This document shows, one piece after another, positions 11,378-22,249 of a stretch of DNA of 64,000 nt. The notes under the pieces were generated by a model. The model was given only the letters and a program-made list of their open reading frames with translations, did not search any database and was not told the origin of the DNA. A program made the translations under genes and the position numbers. The stretch comes from Gymnothorax reevesii (taxonomy: Eukaryota; Chordata; Actinopteri; Anguilliformes; Muraenidae): positions 96,298,947-96,362,946 of the forward strand of contig CM056573.1 in NCBI GenBank assembly GCA_029721435.1, given 5' to 3'. Each line of letters starts with the position of its first letter. The stretch's first letter is position 1.

Positions 11378-11897
11378 ATGATGTCTCCCAATAATCCATT
11401 GAGTTGCTCTACTAAAACTGACTGGAGGAAGTGTTGCCTCTGTCAGATAGATATGAAAGAGGAGTATGAGTGTAGTTCTGATGGCTATTCCATGATAGCC
11501 AAAAACATATCACAAATTCAGGCAATCAACCTGTTGCCCATCAGGTTAGACCCATCGAAATTGGATGATGAAGGTGGTATTGAGGATATCACCAAAGTAT
11601 CATCAAAATTGTTGCCAAATGTTTAGCAACTGCATCCTCGAGCGTGCTACTCATAGAGCAGCTGGGATTCAGAATGATCCTGGTGAAGGACACTCAAAAA
11701 TGCGAAGGACTAGCATTGAAGTGCAGCGGTGTTTCTTATGTGAAGAGATGGAACCAACATCAGAGCAGCAACAAGCCATGACCATGCAGCTAAATGAGAG
11801 GCTCAATTGGATTTCTCACACTCAAAAACATATATTTCAACGTATAGACCATCAAAATAGGATTATTCAATCAATATATAGTTCAAACACCGTTTAA
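11378..11897 (+). pseudogene. Cys-rich reading frame of element X, frameshifted
   Basis: The frame from the ATG at 11378 has KTDWRKCCLCQ, then an acidic LDDEGGIED block. Around 11590-11600 it must shift frame to continue as KYHQNCCQMF and later QRCFLCEE, ending at 11897. I associate the pattern W-x-K-C-x2-C-Q ... K-x-H-x2-C ... R-C-F-x-C with large uncharacterised proteins that recur in fish and cnidarian genomes beside repeats; this is from memory, without a search. Only the N-terminal part of such a protein is present. It is the only coding trace in element X and therefore the best clue to its origin. No transposase catalytic domain is visible. The frameshift makes it a pseudogene. Confidence 0.45.
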
Positions 11898-12055
11898 AAC
11901 CACTTTGAATGGCGGCCATCTTGAAAAATGGTGGCCATTTGTTTTTTCAAGTGGGTAACATACTTTTCTGAGTGAGTAGGATCTGAAGCACTTGTGTGGC
12001 AAATTTGGTGCTTGTATCACCAAGTGAAAGATTGTTTCAGCAATCTGCCCCACTA

Positions 12056-12566
12056 TTAGTAAGTTAGTACTATAAACAATGTTAGTCTTGATTAGTAAGT
12101 TTACTTAAAACAACAAACGGTTAGTATTGTTAGTAATATAGAAAAGCAAGGTGAAGGAAGTAAACGATATTGGAAGGAATGGATGAAATCCCAGAAACCA
12201 TGAAATCACCCGAAAGTGTGGCACACAATACTGGGGCAGTGAGCAATCACATGACAAAAGACCAAACAGGTGGAGACAAAGTGCAATGCAAGGTATGACA
12301 CAAAACAAGGACCGGAATATAACTGCAATGGTGGAAAATGGCAAACAGACAAAGACAAGGCAAAAACAAAACATGGCAAGGAATCCCAAAACACAATACA
12401 AAATACAGAGCATAGTCAGACAAGGCAAAATTCATAATGAAACATAGTCGGGCTGGACAGGATCAAAACAAACACATGGTCGCTTAAGAAACGCCTCCTG
12501 GCATTTCACCTCGTTGGTCTGGGGTGCATAGCATGAAAGTCTGTGATCAAAGTCTTATCCAGAATG
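12056..12566 (-). mobile_element. Right half (B) of the old gypsy LTR plus internal end
   Basis: 12056-12486 continues the LTR broken off at 1703 and matches 3419-3923 of the young LTR (TTAGTATTGTTAGTAA, then CCCAGAAACCA). 12487-12566 matches the internal sequence after the young polypurine tract (ACGCCTCCTGGC, then AGTCTTATCCAGAATG). So this was a 3' LTR with element body to its right, cut off by a hAT element at 12567. Confidence 0.7.
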
Positions 12567-13262
12567 TAGTGTTGTCGTACTCAAGACCGGTCTTGGTCTC
12601 GAGACCACTTTTACATGGTCTTGGTCTTGGACATAACGGTCTTGAGGGGATTTCAAAATCCAGGCAAGCAGCTGGTTCTGGTACAGCCTCATTATTACAA
12701 CGCAGCCTTCTTTAAATGCAGCCAATTAGAGGTATCTATTTTAAAAACATTTTACAATGTATATTTTTCCTTGCCCGCGTGGTCTCCCGTCCCGTCTCTC
12801 TGTCTCGTCTCACAACATATGCGCAACGAATTAGTTCAGTGAACCAGTAAAAATGTCAGCTAATTCATCTATTATAAGGTTCTCCTATACATTGCAAAGT
12901 ATCTATATTCGAAGTAACGAAGGAAAAAATGCTTTCTGCTGTGTGCAGATTTTGTCAAATCGCTCTGACAGAGATTGTCGATACTAGGGTTGGGTTCAAT
13001 TACTTTTTCAATTACAATTACAGTAATAGTGATCAATTGCTTATGTAATTGTAACGAAATTTTCATTGAATTTTTTATCTAAAAGTCATTTTAATTGTAA
13101 TTGAACATTCTGCCCAGAAAGTACTTGTAATTGTAATTACTGTGCAATTACATTCAATTGTAAATGAAAAAAGTAATTGAACCCAACCCTGGCCGGTACA
13201 ACGTCACCCTCCACCAGGCACTTGAAGAGGAAACATGCCGAGAGGTCAGCTAACATAGACTG
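12567..13262 (+). mobile_element. hAT transposon 5' part with BED-finger relic
   Basis: The terminus TAGTGTTGTCGTACTCAAGA and the following GACCGGTCTTGGTCTCGAGA match a common fish hAT end. The 12896-12985 frame reads LSAVCRFCQIAL, and 13191-13262 continues as RHLKRKHAERSAN. Together they give the C-x2-C ... H-x4-H of a BED zinc finger, the DNA-binding N-terminus of hAT transposases. A MITE (12986-13190) splits the finger between its Cys and His pairs. The right end of the element was not found. Confidence 0.6.
12986..13190. mobile_element. Palindromic MITE in the BED finger
   Basis: AGGGTTGGGTTCAATTAC... at the left end is inverted at the right end as ...GTAATTGAACCCAACCCT (23-bp perfect TIRs). 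The interior is mostly permutations of CAATTAC/GTAATTG, so the whole 205 bp can fold on itself. No clear target duplication was seen. Confidence 0.75.
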
Positions 13263-14389
13263 GCTCTGCTGTAAAACTCTGTGAGGAAAAAAAAACTCCC
13301 AAATGTCTCAACACTAAACACAACTTTGTATATTATTGTAAAAATGTTGAACATGCATGCACGGTATAATCTGTTCAGGACTCGAAATTTAAGTTGTTTG
13401 TATGCATCTGCTGACTAACCCTGGTTAAGTGCAGTTCATCTCGCTCGCTCTAGCTGAGTTAACGGTCATAGGTAAGGTCAGTTATCACTAGCATTTTATT
13501 AAGTAAATTTCAAAGCGAATTCACTGAATGAAGCATATTGCTACTCAGTCATAGTATTGGGGAGCTTGTGCTGTTTTACAAATTAATGGCTTTCAAGTTT
13601 TAAGGATAGCTATATATGCAGGGTAACTCCTGATGGTCTTATAAATGTCCTGGTGTCATGTTGAGTGTTCTGATTTTTCATGTCTTCAATGGCTTTATCC
13701 GAAGCCATCAGCTAGATGAAAATAGCTAAAAATGGCAGGTGGTTGACCGTTGGTGGTTGATCCCCATTTGCTCAGTTTGTCATCATGTCCATGAATAGTA
13801 GTCACCAGCAAAAATAACGCGCATAGGGTGAAATGTGGAGGCAAAATTGGAAACCTTGAATAATATCCCGCAAGCCCCAAAAATGAAGAGAGCAGTTCAT
13901 GGGTTTCAGGTGAAGACGCATCAACAATAGATTTAACAAGTTCTGGCAGGGTTCTTGTAAATTTTTCTGACAGCAGGAAATTTAATTGCTTTAATTGCTA
14001 ACTCAAGAAACTTTTAGCATCAAGAGAACAATTATCTCAAAAATAGATTTTATTTTGTTGCAGATTTTAAATTCAATAGAGGATTTGGAAAAGGCTAAGA
14101 ATAAGCTAGTTTGTCAGAAACGCATATGTAGGCAGGATGCTTGTATGCCAGAGGGTTCTGTGAGCGATATGAAATGGAGGCTGCTTGAGCTCTGTTTTGG
14201 CAGTCAGTAGAAATCTGCTGGAAGGCCATTACATGGGGTGGTTAAGCAGATTATCCACCAAATCTATGTCAGGATACAGTTAAGTCTGTGTCTGAGGATT
14301 TACGGACTATCCACTCCAAGTGGCTGTTAATAGCTCTTGAGCTCTGAGTGGGGCACAAAACCATGAGGTAAGCATGTCAACATGTGCTC
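13263..14389. other. Unrecognised sequence
   Basis: Nothing was identified with confidence. It may contain the rest of the hAT element. A 71-residue plus-strand frame at 13995-14210 has no motif that I recognise. Confidence 0.3.
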
Positions 14390-14650
14390 TCGCACAAATA
14401 CGGGCACACACATTCAAACACGCATGTTTGTATCACTATACTTGTGAGGACGTTGTATTGACTTAGATTCAATCTGCACACAATTTTTGAGCCATAACCA
14501 TAACCACATTATGCCGAACCCATACCCAAACCATAACCAACACCTAACTCTAACTTTAACCGTAATTCTAACTTTGACCTAGTAGCTGTACTCTTCAGTA
14601 ATCCTCAGTGAAGACCACCCAAAATGTTCTCACAATCCCCCATGTCCTCC
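14390..14650. repeat. Dispersed repeat with degenerate CTAACC-type core
   Basis: TATACTTGTGAGGAC is followed by a run of CATAACC / CCTAACTCTAAC variants and then GAAGACCACCCAAAATG. This matches from memory the layout of a widespread vertebrate non-autonomous DNA element. The telomere-like core is part of that element, not an interstitial telomere. Confidence 0.5.
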
Positions 14651-15900
14651 ATAAACACAGAAGAGGTTGCTTACTGTGAGCTGGGACATTCCATTGATCA
14701 TGCAGTTGGAACACTGCTCAGCTCCGAGGGGCAACAACAGTAGTGAAGCCTTCAGTCACTGGCTGGGTGAAATAGAGCACTCCTTCCCCTGCTGGGTAAA
14801 CCAGGTGCCACAGACCCCTTAGAACATGGATCCTCAAACAAGTTCTGTTTTGTTCAGTTACCTGACATACAAATTCCCACTGATTGCTATTGTTATTATA
14901 ATTTTAGCTTCTCTTGTGAAGTATAAGGAAGGACAGGCACACTCAAGAGGTGTAAAACTACAGTTGGTAAACACTTGAGTCAAAAAAGGAAATGAGAAAC
15001 AGTGATGCAAAACACTCATTCATATTGCTTTTTCATCTAATGTGACAAAAAGATGTCTACTACTTGTGTATAAAACCTACTGCACTAACACACAAAGAAA
15101 GCTCAGAGACATGGACAATCAGTACATCCAGCACCAGTCAAACGGTCAGTGTGGGCAGTATTTTACAAAGTAGTTATTAAACTACAACAAAAAAAATTAT
15201 ATGCGTGAAAACAATGGCCCTGTGGAAGGGAGAGGGGTCACTTCCTGTACATCCCTGTTACCTTGAATTTGGGGCAAGTAGGGTGAATCCCTTGCTTCCG
15301 CTGCCCAACGCAAACTCAGAGGATATGACTGAGAAGGAGCACCAGATGTTCTCCTACTGTGGATGGCATGAGTAAATCCATAATTAATCACACAGCACAG
15401 GTGGGAGAGAGAGAGGGAGGTAGAGAAAGAAAGAAAGAAAGAGAGAATGGCAAACAAAGGGAAGACAGGAAGTCCTGATCTTACCACTCTAGCCCACCAC
15501 ATTTCCTGTAACTCCATGTAGATAAAGCAGTCTAATTTTACGTTTCCCTAAATGAATTTCCTCTGTCCTTAGAAATAGCTCTGTAGTCAAGGATCAAGGA
15601 AAGACTTTTTAGGGCTTCCTGCAAAGGTACACAGACATGATTGTAGGCAGATTCCCAACAAATGTGAAATGACTCAACAAAAATCTCACAAGTTTGAAGT
15701 AAATATGGAGTCAAGTTTCCCTGAGTCAGGAAACACGTGTATAGCATGTGTAATATTAAAGGTAACTAATTATATTCCTCTTCAATGATAGAAAAGATTC
15801 CTTTTCTTTATTGTAACAATATTATTTCTGAATTTATCTGAAATCTGATCAGAATGTTCCTCTCTGCTTGCATTGTGGAAAAGTACAACCGCATTTTCAA
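14651..15900. other. Unrecognised sequence with a GA-rich patch
   Basis: No gene or known repeat was recognised. A purine-rich patch (GAGAGAGGGAGG, GAAAGAAAGAAAG) lies at about 15408-15446. Confidence 0.3.
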
Positions 15901-16175
15901 AAAAGCTGGGGTGCTGTGTAAAATGTAAACAAACAAACAAAAAAAGATCACAATGATTTTATAGTTACTTGTACTATTTTTTTTTTTTTTAAAATAGAAC
16001 AACTACACAGATAATATACTGTATCAGATGTTGAAACTGAGATTTCTAATTGTATATTGGAAAATATGTGCACATTTTAAATTTGATGCCAGCAACACGT
16101 TTGAAAAAAAGTTGGGACTGAACAAGAAAAGAGTGGAAAAGTTGCATGATGCTAGAAGGAAACCCATCCCCCTCC
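15901..16175. mobile_element. Non-autonomous Tc1-like fragment
   Basis: AAGCTGGGGTGCTGTGTAAAATGTAAA at the left, and GTTGAAACTGAG ... AAATTTGATGCCAGCAACAC ... AAAAAGTTGGGAC at the right, are the terminal sequences seen in the Tc1-like copies at 23.7, 38.0 and 61.6 kb. The transposase is absent. Confidence 0.6.
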
Positions 16176-16230
16176 TTCGCACGCCCACACACACACACGC
16201 ACAACTGGCAGAACATCTCACAGCTAATTT

Positions 16231-17331
16231 ATGATGATGCGTTCAGGAACCACACCAGAGTAGGAAATCCAAAAATCGTATGCCTTTATTGATAGCAGGG
16301 TCAGGACCAGAAGATACAAGAATTGCCAAGCCAAAAAAACGAAATCCAAAAAACAAAGTCGATTAGACAGGCCGGGTGAGAATCAAAAAAAGCAGAAGTG
16401 CAAGGGTACACAGACAGTAAGCAAAAAAAAAAAAATCGTAGTTGAAATCCAATACACAGGGCATCTAAACACAGTAGACGTGGTCGCACAGAAATGGGTC
16501 AAAATCCAAAAAGACAAAAAACAAGGGCTATGGCAAAATGAAAGTCGGACAAAACAGTCGAGGAGAAATAATAATCGTTTGGCTTTGAAGAGGCTCTGTG
16601 CAAAGGAATATTGATCAACATTCTGACAAGGGCTGAACAGCAGTGTGGACTCAATTAGACACAAAGGAAGTGACATGCTATGCGGGGAACAGGTGAATTG
16701 GGTAAGAACTAATTACAGAGGAAGGTACTCATGAGGAAGTCCTAAACAACAAACAATTGGCAAAAGCCAAGACACAGACAGGATTCACGCAGACAACCTA
16801 TGACAGATAGCTCCGATCAAGGAGTTCTAAGTGCATAGACAATGAGTGCAGGAAAGCGATTAAGCACGTGCGAGAGATCTCGCAGAAACAGAGAGGCAGG
16901 GGAACCAAAGCAAGGGGTGGAGACTAGAACAGGGCGATTGCTGAGATTGAATTAGTAATAATTAGTAGAGGTCCAGCTTTACAAATTAATGAAAGAGTTA
17001 ATTAATAAGTTAGTAATATATACATGGATTATTTGAGTTAGTAGACTGATACAAAATATCAATGTTATTATTAGTAATCTAGAAAAGCAAGACAAAAGGA
17101 AGAAAATGAGAATTGAAGGAATATATGAAACACCAGAAACCATTGAAATCACTTAAAGTACGTAAGCACACAGCCTGGGAAGAAGGACTGAACCAACTAG
17201 ATCGCAAGACAGGGGAGACAAGAGCAATGAAACTTAAAATGGCAGGAACTGAAAACCAGAATATACAATAACCAAAAAGAAAAGACATAACCATGAACAT
17301 AAAGCATGACATTAAATACAGAACAATGACA
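16231..17331 (-). mobile_element. Diverged gypsy LTR relic (D)
   Basis: It shares with the chromovirus LTR the phrases TTCAGGAACCA, TTTATTGATAGCAGGG, AGACGTGGTCG, CATTCTGACAAGGGCTG and the final CCAGAAACCATTGAAATCAC. No internal region is attached, and the ends are too worn for a target duplication. Confidence 0.6.
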
Positions 17332-17707
17332 TAATTAGATTATTTAGCAACAGGTCAGTAACATGATTTGATATAAAAAGTCTTTCAAAAGTAAATATGA
17401 GGGCTTAACCACTCTATGAAAGACTGCATGAGAACCAGTTCAACAATTTAAGAATAATGCTTTCAACTTAAAAATTGCAAATAATTTAGAAAATCTCCTC
17501 TATGGTACATAATATCATTAAAAGATTGAGAATCCAGATACATCTGTATGCATAGGACAAGGCCAAAATCCTATTTTGAATGGCTGTGATTTTGGAATGG
17601 CTGCATGGACTCAGGAACACTTCCTAAACCATTGTTAGTGAACACAGTTTTTCCCTGCGTCCACAAATGCGAGTTAAAATTCTGCCGCCTAGAGATAAAA
17701 CTACTTT

Positions 17708-18494
17708 ATTAAAAAAACATTCTGACAAGAGCTGGTTGTGAAATGACTGCTTAAATACACATACGGGAAGTCACATGCTATAATAGGGAACAGGTGAGCT
17801 GGATCAGACTAATTAACCAGGGAATGAACAAGAGGAAGAACCTGACCTCATGAAATTGGCGAAAGCCAAAATGCGGACAGGGATTACACAGACAACCTAT
17901 GACAAACATACGGCTCCGGTTAGGGAGTTCTAAAGTGCATAGAGTGAGAAGCAGAACAGTGATTAACTAGGTGTGGAGAATCCGCTGAAGCACAGCAGAG
18001 TAAACTGAGTGAAGGCAAGGGGGCGGAGACTAGAGCAGAGCGAGTGCTGAGAGCTCATTAGTCAATTAGTAATGTGCAGCTATACAATCCCTAGTGCTTG
18101 TTAGTACAAAAGTAAGTTAGCACTTTATCTAAAATAATAAACTGTTAGTATTGTTAGTAAAGATGGAACAGTAAGGCGAAGGAAGCAAACAAGATTGGAA
18201 GGAATGTTTTGAAACCCAGAAACCATGAAATCACCTGGAACTGTGGCACACAAGACTGGGGAATAAAACTGTCTCAGAACACAAGACAAGACTGGGGAGA
18301 CAATGTGCAATGCAGGGTATGAGAATTACACAAACCAGAGTGATAACTAAACAGTGAATATGGGAAATGGCAGGCAAGGACATAACAAAGAAAGACTGGC
18401 AAAATACAAAACATGGCATGGACTAAATCAGAAAACATGGCTTGGAATCAGGATAACAACAAAAACGTGGTCAGGCAACAGCAGAATCATAACA
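17708..18494 (-). mobile_element. Diverged gypsy LTR relic (E), left end missing
   Basis: From ACATTCTGACAAGAGCTGG to GCAGAATCATAACA it follows the same LTR order as half A (1365-1703) and half B (12056-12486). It confirms that A and B are consecutive pieces of one LTR: here GCTTGTTAGTACAAAAGTAA is uninterrupted. Confidence 0.65.
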
Positions 18495-18589
18495 AGTTTA
18501 TGTTGTTTTTTTCTGATGTGTAACTCTCAGTACGTGTCATCACTTTATTTTATGTAAAGGACCCGGCAATGTATTTCTTTCTCATCTTA

Positions 18590-19523
18590 AATCTTTTCCC
18601 TCAATCCTCACTTTTTACTCTAAGAAATTCAATTAGCTACAACATTAGAAACACTTATCCACCATTGTGCAATTGAAGGTCAATTGTTACTTCCTCTAAA
18701 CTTCTCTCTGTTTATAGTTACTAATCATTCAAGAAGGGCAAATGTTTATTTAGTCAATAAATAAGGACTTTAATTCGATTTTTCATAAGGAATAACTATT
18801 CTGTTCATTTTTGCAACTTTGTCCTTTTACAACTCCACAGCCATTAAAACGGCTAAACTCCTTATTCCCTCTATAGCTTCTTGTTTTAAAGGATATTACC
18901 GGATTTGCTGATTGCATTCTGCCACATATGTATCATGTTGAGACCACAGCTGTTCTCGTAATTAGTCTAAATCTGTCTTAATTTGTTCTCTAAGTTCACA
19001 TTCTGATTCCTCAATAGGAATTTTTAGATTGCTTTATTTTCCCTATCAATTGACAGTTAATAATAATCTTAATCATTGCTTCCTGTCCTGTTCCAAATCA
19101 ACATTCTCTCTCACTAATTCTGGGTCCTGGGTGGGGTGGAATATCTTTGTTCAATGCAATTAAGTTTCTGGCCATTTAGCCTGGGGTACAGCAATCTTTT
19201 CAGATGGCTTGGACTGAGACGCAGCTTCATTTTGCTTTACAAAATTTTTATCCTGATCGTACATTTTCAGGATTCCCCATTCTCTAAACAATTCCACAAT
19301 TGCCAGCTCATTTCCTGTTTTTTTCAACCCTTTTTGCCTCAATAGCATAATTTATCATTATACCCATCATTTTTTCACATATTGCAAGATCAAATTTTCC
19401 ATCTTCTGGCCACTTTGTTACTCCGTTTTTTTTTTTGTTGTCCTTTTTGCCCACTTATTTGACAATTTTTAATATCATTCTCAAAGGAAATTGCTCTCTT
19501 AATTCCTCCTCTGGCATTGCCAT
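18590..19523 (-). pseudogene. Gag-like remnant of an LTR retroelement or endogenous retrovirus
   Basis: From an ATG at 19523 the minus strand encodes an acidic, then basic N-terminus with a stop. It is followed, across frames, by KWPEDGKFDLAICEK and ELAIVELFREWGILKMYDQ. The WPxDG phrase and overall composition suggest a matrix-type Gag N-terminus, but I cannot name the family. Stops and at least one frameshift disable it. No protease, polymerase or envelope sequence was seen next to it. Confidence 0.35.
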
Positions 19524-19939
19524 TGTTATTTGTTAATTAATTAAAATTTAATTACCCAGCCGAATTATCTATCCCCACGGATTAAATTGCAATATGTCTA
19601 TTTTAATCGATCCGTGCAATAATCCAAACCCGGTGAGCAGTCCCTGGCCAGGAAGTGCTAACTCAGCATTCTTTACAGAGCAATATTTATGGGGAAACTC
19701 AACCAACTTTGCTCCAATCACAATTCATGGGTTTTAACCATCTTATCTTTAACGTTTTTTCATTCTCTAGCTTTTTTTATTAAACCATGATGGACCACAG
19801 AAATGCTGGTTTAAAGAAAAATTTAAAAAAAGAAAATATAGTAAAAATGGTGTGGAAAATTATAGTCAAGAGAGGAAAAATACAGCCAAAGGAATAGGAT
19901 ACAAGTAGATACATAAACGATTCAATTGATTATGCTTTT

Positions 19940-20600
19940 TTAGCTGCGACCAAGCGGCTCTATGAACGCTTCTGTCTGTCCGTCTGTGACACCTTTTTCA
20001 CCATGTTCCTGTCGTCGTATCATCATGAAATTTTCAGGAGTTATTGACCTTCACCAAAGTGATGTCCATGCACAAGGTCGAGGTCAAAGGTCAAAGGTCA
20101 AGTTCACAGAGGTCACGACCTTGTTTGCGGGTTTTCGCGCTGTAACTCCAGTTAGAATTCATGGATCGCTATGAAATTTTGGAAATAGCTTCTAGGCATA
20201 AAGGAGGTGTTCCCTATTGTTTTTCAAGGTCATTTGTGAAATCTCAAGGTCACACAGGTAAAGAAAGTGTCAATTTTGCCCGATTTGACGGTTTTCGCAC
20301 TGTAACTCAAGTTTAATTCAATGAATGGCTATGAAATCTTAGGACAAGCTTCTTGGTATAGAGGAGGGGTTCCCTATTGATTTTCAAGGTCATCTGTCGA
20401 ATCCCAAGGTCACACCAGTCAAAAAAGTGTCGATTTTGCCCCGATTTCACAGTTTTCGCACCGTAACTCGAGTTTAACTTGATGGATGGCTATTAAATCT
20501 TACAACAAGCTTCTTGGTACAGAGGAAGGGTTCCCTATTGATTTTCAAGGTCATTTGCCAATTTTGAGGTCACACTTGTACAAGAAACCACCAGTCATGG
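19940..20600. repeat. ~160-bp tandem repeat rich in AGGTCA
   Basis: GTTTTCGC followed by CTGTAACTC recurs at 20131, 20291 and 20452, a 160-161 bp period, with TTCAAGGTCAT once per unit. The units are about 80% alike by eye. It is the same style of repeat as at 46.9-47.6 and 56.6-57.2 kb. Confidence 0.75.
20081..20106 (+). promoter_or_regulatory. Run of AGGTCA direct repeats spaced by 1 (DR1-like)
   Basis: Three AGGTCA half sites are separated by single A bases and followed by AGTTCA. DR1 sites are bound by HNF4, COUP-TF and PPAR/RXR. This one lies in a repeat with no gene recognised nearby, so function is doubtful. Confidence 0.4.
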
Positions 20601-20604
20601 ACAC

Positions 20605-22230
20605 TAGGCCTCGTGACGGATGCTAGGCCAGGTAGATCCCTCTGATCTACTTGTTCAGTAACAACTAATGATTTCACTGAACAAACATTGATCAAAGCTA
20701 CAGAAATCAAATGTATCACCTGATTGTTTTCAAATCTACTAACCAGAAGCCTGCTTACTTGACAAAGCTACAGTAGCCTGCTGCTCATGTGAGTGTCAGC
20801 TGCTCATGCATGTGTGAATTGAATTGCTTGTATGTGTGTCTGTGTGTGAACTGCTTGTATGTATGTGTGTGTCTGTGTGTTACTGCTGCTTGCATAATAT
20901 GGTTATTGATTATGATTATTAGTTATGGTTATTCAACGTGGAAATTGATCTACTGATGTATATGATGAGAAATATTGAAATATAAGCTTCAACATGTTAT
21001 AAATAGGGACATGCAGACTGCCCTAATGGAAGCTGACAGGGCTACAGGCACTATTGATGATATCTTTTTAAAGCAACAAAAAGAAAAAAAAAGTGGAAGA
21101 TTAGAACAGATTGATAAAGAAATAAAGAATAAAAAGAAACATTTTAATAACAGAACATCCAACAAACACTGCGATTAATTTATTTGCGGGTCATCTTTTT
21201 TGGATGTTCTGTTGGTTGGTGATGTATATGTATTTTTATTCTTTATTCCGTTATAAATCTGGTCTCATATCAATACTTTTTTTTGCTGGCTGGTGGACAT
21301 GGAGTACATTGCATTTCACGTCGGACAGTCTTGATCGCGCATGCGATAATTTATTCACACTGTCAATGGTCATGGAATTGATTTTCTCTCTGATTGCAAG
21401 CACTATTTTATCTCTGCTGTGGAAATAAAGCGTGGATCTGTTCGATCCATCTGACTAATTTTCAAAAGAAAGACCAAATTGAGGCTGTTGTCCATCTTCA
21501 AAGGAAGAAAACAGACGAATAAAAAGACCAAGAAAAGTCGATAGCTCTTTGCATTGACTTTGACTGGAATCAGTCGTGTGAAAAATTTGTTTTGCATCCA
21601 GTGTGCAAGCGGCTTTAACGAGGATAGAACGCAAGCATTATATATGCACTGCCTGATGCCGAGGCAGTTTGCGGTTGGCTGAGAAAGATGTGAAGTCGTT
21701 CATTTGCATCATTGATTCAGTTGCTTGATTAAGTCAGATCGAGTTTCCATCACGCGTCCCAACCACCTTTGATCTGACATCAGGACAATCGATATAGATA
21801 CTATAATTTATGTGCTGATTCAGATAGTTACATTAAACAGTGGTTGCTGTAATTATTTACTGTATTGAAATGTGCCTGACATTCTGGAAACCTGCCTGTG
21901 AGGTTTCGGTGACGTGTGAGCACTGCGCGCCGGTCAGCGAAATTACCACTGCACAGAAAGTGAACCAGGTTGGAGCTGGCGAGCATTCTGCGCAACTGCA
22001 GCGAAGACTTTTTCTTCGAAATTGTCACTGCGTCTTGATGAATAAGTGACTCCTCCCCCTACTACGCCGCCTCACCCATCTCGGCGCACGTTCGTCTGCG
22101 CACGATGTTGCACCTCACGAAATTACCACTGCGCGGGCTGCGCCGGACGAAATTACCATTGCGTGGGCTGCGCCACACTTCGCCACCTGTGCTGCGCTAA
22201 GAAATTAGAGCCCATTGAGTTATTCTGCCC
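20605..22230. other. Unrecognised sequence with TG-rich tract and small duplications
   Basis: It contains a degenerate (TG)n tract near 20825-20882 and a 14-bp inverted repeat (AACAGAACATCCAA at about 21148, complement near 21202). A 30-bp duplication, GACGAAATTACCAYTGCG... (22112-22171), has a related copy near 21938. No gene was recognised. Confidence 0.35.
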
Positions 22231-22249
22231 CTGATCTGCATAGAGCATA

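Larger units (their letters stand above)
2018..12055 (+). mobile_element. Element X, TIR transposon relic split by later insertions
   Basis: The left end (TAGTGCGGCAGATT) and the right end (AATCTGCCCCACTA) are inverted. The inner 100-150 bp also match in inverted orientation, with CTTGGTGATACAAGCACC near 10280 and its complement near 12010. TTA flanks the composite at 1701-1703 and 12056-12058, where the interrupted LTR halves rejoin, so a 3-bp TSD is likely. Without the 8.2-kb insertion at 2042-10254 (plus its duplicated TCAAT), X is about 1.8 kb. It carries a Cys-rich frameshifted reading frame (11378-11897). A 3-bp TTA duplication would fit PIF/Harbinger, but no DDE transposase was seen, so the superfamily is open. 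Confidence 0.55.

Noticed and set aside
14460..14580. Telomere-like CTAACC runs
   Set aside because: Units are irregular (CATAACC, CCTAACTCTAAC) and sit in the middle of a known type of dispersed repeat, so this is not an interstitial telomere.
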